Below are positions 58,948 to 64,000 of a stretch of DNA of 64,000 nucleotides, piece by piece. The position numbers and the translations under genes are program-made. The notes under the pieces were generated by a model that saw nothing but the letters and a program-made list of their open reading frames with translations, made no database searches and had not been told where the DNA came from. Position 1 is the stretch's first letter. The number at the start of each line of letters is the position of its first letter. Source of the DNA: Branchiostoma floridae. Taxonomy: Eukaryota > Chordata > Leptocardii > Amphioxiformes > Branchiostomatidae. The DNA lies in the NCBI RefSeq assembly GCF_000003815.2, contig NW_023365731.1:62001-126000 (forward strand), read 5' to 3'.

Positions 58948-61900
58948 TTAGTAAGAGATGTAGATAGTTACAGTGTTGTCTCCTTCATCAGTGACTACCA
59001 GCTGTACTTCTGGTCCTACTGCAATACGATATGGCTTCCTCAAGCCAGTAGCCACTTTGCGAACAAATTTTCCTCCACTTGTAAACATGGACACCCAACC
59101 CCTCTCATTCCAGTTTCCTTGATCTGACACCAAAATGTGACCAGAAATGTCAGTACAGACACCTCGGGGATATGTCAGCCCACCATTATCCCTGCCCTCA
59201 ACCCCAAAATTGAACAGAAGATGTCCTGTCTGGTTAAACACGTGAACGATGCTATTTTCTATCGTAAGAATGTTTCCATCCCCATTGACGGCGATTGATG
59301 GTAAACAAGAAATCTCTAACTGAAGCTTCCTCACAAACACGCCGTTTGCATGAAATATGTGTACCTCACAGCTGCCTGTGCCTCGTTTAATGACCAGAAT
59401 TTTGTTACTGTGCACATCCACTGTAATAGCACGAGAGCGACTGTTGTTTGGAACCCCAAACTTTGCCAACGCTCGACCATCCCTGCTGTATTGTACAGTA
59501 TAGGAGCCAACAAATACCAACTTGCCCACTACCCACAGGTTATCATTGCCATCAATTGAGATATCCTCTGGAATCATGTTCCTGCCAGGTTTCCCCGGAA
59601 CAGTTGTCAAGAAATGCCGAATGTAAACCCCATTCATGTTAAACACTTGAACCCGACCCTTGTCATGATCAGCTACGAGTATCTCGTTTCTAGACGATAC
59701 AGCAACTCAGCAAACTTCCCCGGTACTGATCCTAACCCACCGAATGTGATGACGCGACTTTTTTCACCATCTGTCTTCGTTTCTGAAACAACAACAAAAA
59801 CAAGCATAAATACCATCGATACATAGTATAATATGACTTGTTACCAATCCTTAGTATGGTTAACACATACGCTCTGTAATAAACCCACTCAAGGATCCAA
59901 CTGCGCATACGCAAGTCAAAGGTAATTTATCTACAGTTCTTGTCAAAACCATTCTGTACACATGTCCAAGTACATGCGACCTCCTTTCGTCGGCTTAACA
60001 GCATAAATGTAGTTTTGTTCCCTTTGACCTGTGTATGGGTAGCTGGATCCGTGAACTGGCTTTAATATATATTATTAGTTGATTTTGTTCAGCAAGTTTG
60101 ATGTAATAAAATTTGAAAATATCTATCAAAAATATCTGTGGTATCTTCACCTCCCTTGCTGATAGTGGTGTGTAAGTTCTCACTCAGAGCTGTGGTAGGT
60201 TTAACGGTTGGCTGGGCTGTGTAGCCGGTCCATGACAAAACCTGTGAAAAAAACATGCAGATTAATAACATGTCATTTTGCCATCCCATTGTAACCAGGA
60301 GCACTTAAATTCCTGAAGAGCATTTGAAATATAGAATTTTAATAATCAAATAAATGAAGTGGCGATTTAACACTAACGAATTGACTGTTTTGAATACTAC
60401 TTGTTGGTACGTAGTGTTTTCTAAATATGTAATTTTGAATACAGCACTCCGATTTACAATCACAATTAGAGTAATTAAAACTAATTAAGTTAGACATTTT
60501 TACACAACATTGCTGTCGTTCCTTTATTTGTTGCAAAATGGTGCAAACATAACAAAATTTAATATACTTACAGTATTGGTAGGTGCCGACACAACAGTGT
60601 ACACTGTTGTTGCAGACACATTATCTCTCTGGCTTTGAACTGTGCTTGCGATTGTTATCTGTAACAGAAAATGTTCGTCCTGTCAGGCAGACTAATGAAA
60701 ATTTACATTTTTAAGTAAACCTGATTAATAAATTTTTTTTTAATTTTTTTATTGACATTCTCCATATACATATGGAGGGTATGGCGAAACAGGTGTCAAA
60801 GACGCCTTTTCAAAGCCACCATACCGTTGGCTTTGTTGTTCGGAGTTTCCATCTCCTAGGAGGACTTCCGACCAAGGATGCAAAGGGTTCCTCCTACCCC
60901 TGACTCGTGTGTCATGACGGGTGCGTCATGCCCGAACATGCCCCTATGGCCTGTCACCACAACAAAGGCCTGTCACTGCCACTAGCCGCAGCTATGTACT
61001 CATTTACACCTGAGTTAGGTGAGGAAAGCCGTGTAAAGTGCCTTTCCCAAGGGCACAAGATCGGTGACACGGCAAGCGGATTTGAACCCGGGACCTCTCG
61101 GGCCTGAGACCAACGCGCTCCCGATCGTGCCACGCGGTCCCACGCTATTTTGTTCCTTGTTTGATTGGTCTGAAATTTTCCGGCCATGCTAATTTCAGGA
61201 AAGAATCACAATCGTCTAGCGACCACTTATAGGGTAACGCTTTGTATTTGGCACGTTAAGGCAGGGCGGGAAGTCATGTAGGCATTTACCTTAATATTTA
61301 TAATAGGCGTTGTAGAATACGGATAGTTCAGCGGACGGGATTCCAGGGGCCCAGCGAGGAAGAGTCCAGACAGGATCATTGCCACTGCAGCTGATGCAGT
61401 GACGACTGCACAAACCAGCTGTGCGCATGTGCAGGAAGAACGCATTGGGCCACGAGGAGCAGGTTTCCCGTCTGTAGAAATTAAGAAAATTAAGATTGAT
61501 GTAAATCATCATATGATAGCAGAAATTAATATGTATATGTTGCAGTCAAATCCAGTGATTGATGAATATAATTACACGAAATCTCTCAAAAAAAAGTGCT
61601 CTCTAAAAGCCGAAGTGGCATGCTCTAAGTTACATCTATGAAAACACACAACAACATATTCAGTTAGTATTACATTCCAAGGGACGTATAAGTAGTGGAG
61701 TAAATGTGCAAAAACAACTCGTAAGTTGATTTTGTCTCACCTGATGGAGGATTGGTGCTCTCAGTTGGTTCGTTTAAATCCAAGTACAAATGTTCGTCAT
61801 CATCAACATCGTTATTTGCATATGCCTCTTCAGCTGTATCATCATCATTTTCATATACATCTTCAGCCACATCTTTATCATTTTCATATACATCTGCAGC

Positions 61901-62440
61901 CACATCTTCATCATTTTCATATACCTTTTTAACCCCATCATCTTCATTTCCTACAGTTACATCATCATCATTTTCATAGACATCTTCAGCCATATCATCG
62001 TCATTTTCATATGCATTTTCTTCAAGTACATCTTTATCATTTTCATATACATCTACAGCTATGTCATCATCATCATTTTTATATACATCTGCTACCACAT
62101 CATCATCATTTTCATATACATCTCCAGGTACATCATCATCATTGTCACATACATTTTCAGCTACATCATCCTCATGTTCATACACATCCACAACTATATC
62201 ATCATCATTTATATATACATCTTCAGGTACATCATCGTCATCGTCATTTTCATTTACATTTTCAGCTACGTCGTCGTCTTTTTTATATCCATCTTTAGCC
62301 ACTGCAGTATCTGTTCCAGTTGCGTGATGAACGGAGACGTCGCAACGCTGGGTCCGTATGGGCCGTGGGTCTGCAGTATGACCAGACGCTTTGTCTTCTT
62401 GAGTTGTCTGCATGGTTCGGAGGCTACCTTGCTGCATCAT
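58948..62440 (-). CDS. Type II membrane protein: YxN-rich acidic tail plus NHL propeller
   Basis: Five exons on the minus strand: 62440-61741, 61471-61290, 60658-60572, 60241-60151, 59782-58948. Phases agree at every junction (1, 0, 0, 1), with donors GTGAGA, GTAAAT, GTAAGT and GTGAAG. Exon 1 (233 codons) is acidic with repeats of about 12 residues, (D)VYENDDDV, giving ten YxN motifs. Exon 2 has a transmembrane helix (LVCAVVTASAAVAMILSGLF) with basic residues before it and no signal peptide, so type II: tail inside, propeller outside. Exons 3 and 4 are a Thr/Ser-rich stalk. Exon 5 carries NHL repeats (DISIDGNDNLWVVG, AITVDVHSNKILVIKRG, GVCTDISGHILVSDQGN, RIAVGPEVQLVVTDEGDN). Exon 5 has a frameshift at about 59,706, between GKFAE and VAVSSRNEILVADHDKGRVQ; a weak acceptor at 59,706-59,707 would bypass it. 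Confidence 0.75.
60737..61140 (-). mobile_element. Full-length tRNA-derived SINE in NHL-gene intron 2
   Basis: Minus strand: head with GTCCCGGGTTCAAATCCGC (B box) ending near 61,140; body GATCTTGTGCCCTTGGGAAA and CACCTAACTCAGGTGTAAAT; then about 250 bp of further body; poly(A), seen as the T-rich run at 60,737-60,760. It lies between exons 2 and 3, on the coding strand of the host gene. Confidence 0.75.
61760..62300 (-). repeat. Coding repeat: acidic VYENDDD units
   Basis: Imperfect repeats of about 33-39 bp built from GTATATGAAAATGATGATGA-type sequence on the coding strand (ATCATCATCATTTTCATATA on the plus strand). Length remains a multiple of three throughout and no stop occurs in the coding frame, while other frames give His/Tyr/Ile-rich nonsense. 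Likely prone to copy-number change. Confidence 0.85.
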
Positions 62441-62470
62441 TATTGTCTGTTGTTCCTCGTATGTACCTGA

Positions 62471-64000
62471 TAGTTTCTAGTATCGGCTGTTTGGGGTAAT
62501 CTCTGATCCTGACCGAACACAGAACCCCCTTCCCCGCAAAAAAAACTGCCTTTTGGTGCTTCTACAAATGTTTGGAGCTATAAAAACGCTGCTTATGCTG
62601 GCTAGAGTAAGTATAACTGCAAAAAATACAACAAATCGTGGTCATATCTAAACAAAAAACCCTCAAGATTTTTGGCTCGGGGCACTCCAGTAATACTAAT
62701 CTGTTTTAACACTATTCGATATTAACATAAGATACAGTAACTGAACTCCTGCCTTTTCAGGGATTTCTTGTAGCCCAGATTGATGGTGAAGTTCTCTCTA
62801 CATCTTTCCTGGTGGGTAATTTTGATAAACTCTGTCACTGGTCATGGCCGTAGACACCAAAAGCTGTCTTCACAGGGTATCCAGGAGCGGTGGGTTAGGG
62901 ACACGTTAGAAAGACGAGGTAAGGATAAAAATGGTGGAACATGGTGATTTCGCTGCTGTTACAATGGTACACAATAACAAAGCTTAAATAATTGTCTAGA
63001 CCGTTCACAAGAAAACAGGTCAAACTGTTGTACAGATATGATTGGAATTGGTTACTTTTAATCTCTTGAGGAATGATTTTGCAGTCGAAATTAGCAATTT
63101 ATGACTCATGTTCTCAGACCAATATGCCTGAGACCAATTTGTTATTATTTTCTTCATTCGTTGGTCCTTTGAATGAGCCGGCCAAACCAAAATTGAGACG
63201 AACTTTATTTGAATACAGAATTTTACATATCTTCTTTTGTTTAAGCTAATAGGAGAATGTTAGATGTCTCTTAAATTCCTAAAGCAAATTCGATAAAATA
63301 TATCTTATGTATCTTGTCACCAAATTAACAATTAGAATCCGTTCCTTCTTAGCAATTTCAGACATCCACCAACAGTCAAAATTTTTTAACTTCCTCGACG
63401 GAAACTGCATATACGGCATCTTTCAAGCACACAAATCAGATACACAGTGATAAACATAGTATTAACATAATACTAATAGGGCAATTAAGTTGAAATTGCT
63501 TCAACGGACGGGAAGGGTTTGATTGCAGTATAAGATTTTGCTATGCTTGACAGAACAGACGTGGTAGTCGGTCTGCAGGCAGCCAGGTTTGGTACATTTC
63601 TAAGCAGCATTTTAAACTCCAAAAGGTGCTGATATTTTCCAATAGATCATACATCTGTGAGTTCATAATAAGCCAACTATTTTAGGATGATACGCATGGT
63701 AAATTACGCGCATCGTGTTTTGTTAAATATTTTGACCTGCTGACGACAGGCCATGTCGTTATTGGTACTTTCTACATGATTTTAGCGTCGAACACATGCA
63801 ATCCGCAGTACATGCACATCTACAACGGGGGAGGGGGGGATCGCCAAGGGCTTAAAGCTGACTTGCAACGGGGGCCAAAGGGGAAGTCCGGGGCACAGAA
63901 TAAGGAGTTAGGTGGGGTGAAGTAGATTAGGGCACATGAATGAGTTTGCTCTCTGATCATACTTTAATGCATTTAAATCTTCTATTTCTGCACATCTGTA
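62471..64000. other. Upstream of the NHL gene; nothing recognised
   Basis: About 1.5 kb without a credible ORF, RNA gene or repeat that I can name. It should contain the promoter of the minus-strand NHL gene; no motif can be fixed. A short G-rich run (GGGGGAGGGGGGGATCG) lies near 63,826-63,842. Confidence 0.45.

Noticed and set aside
61790-62470. 226-residue Ile/Tyr-rich plus-strand ORF
   Set aside because: Antisense reading of the acidic exon of the NHL gene; the minus frame has matching splice phases.

Overview
The window is animal genomic DNA: spliced genes with GT-AG introns, roughly 40% GC intergenic sequence, and many eukaryotic transposons, microsatellites and SINEs. The mix points to a cephalochordate (amphioxus, Branchiostoma): LRR plus Ig-like transmembrane receptors in tandem, a type II membrane NHL-propeller protein, Penelope and CR1-group retroelements, and a LINE whose ORF begins with a 2A peptide. 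The genus is an inference from gene and repeat style, not from a database match.

Layout. 1-12,063 has no gene I can support. It holds a 424 bp hAT-type MITE, a decayed LINE tail, a 1.38 kb foldback transposon with 93 bp internal repeats, and a decayed Penelope-like element with inverted terminal copies. 12,064-20,661 (+) is a four-exon gene for a secreted protein of about 346 aa of unknown family. Its 6.3 kb intron 2 contains a 56 bp minisatellite array (about 31 units), into which a near-complete CR1-group LINE (PHD finger, APE endonuclease, RT, N-terminal 2A motif) has inserted. Its intron 3 carries a palindromic MITE.

20.9-58.5 kb is a tandem segmental triplication, period about 12.3-13 kb. 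Each unit carries one two-exon LRR-Ig receptor gene (+): 22,393-25,502 (4 bp deletion in exon 1, probable pseudogene or null allele), 35,457-38,726 (about 953 aa, intact) and 48,184-51,793 (about 1,062 aa, intact). The cytoplasmic tail ends in a 35-residue Tyr-containing repeat present 3, 3 and 6 times. The remaining ~9 kb of each unit is AT-rich, repeat-laden and has only doubtful ORFs. Similarity between units is mosaic, which suggests gene conversion.

62,440-58,948 (-) is a five-exon gene for a type II membrane protein: an acidic N-terminal tail with ten YxN motifs, one transmembrane segment, a short stalk and an NHL beta-propeller. Splice phases agree throughout, but the first NHL repeat has a frameshift. 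62.5-64 kb has nothing recognisable.

The receptors and the NHL protein share a design: a repeat-built extracellular domain joined to a cytoplasmic region packed with repeated tyrosine motifs of SH2-docking type (YxxP in one, YxN in the other). That shared design is the most interesting biology here; signalling function is inferred from motifs only.
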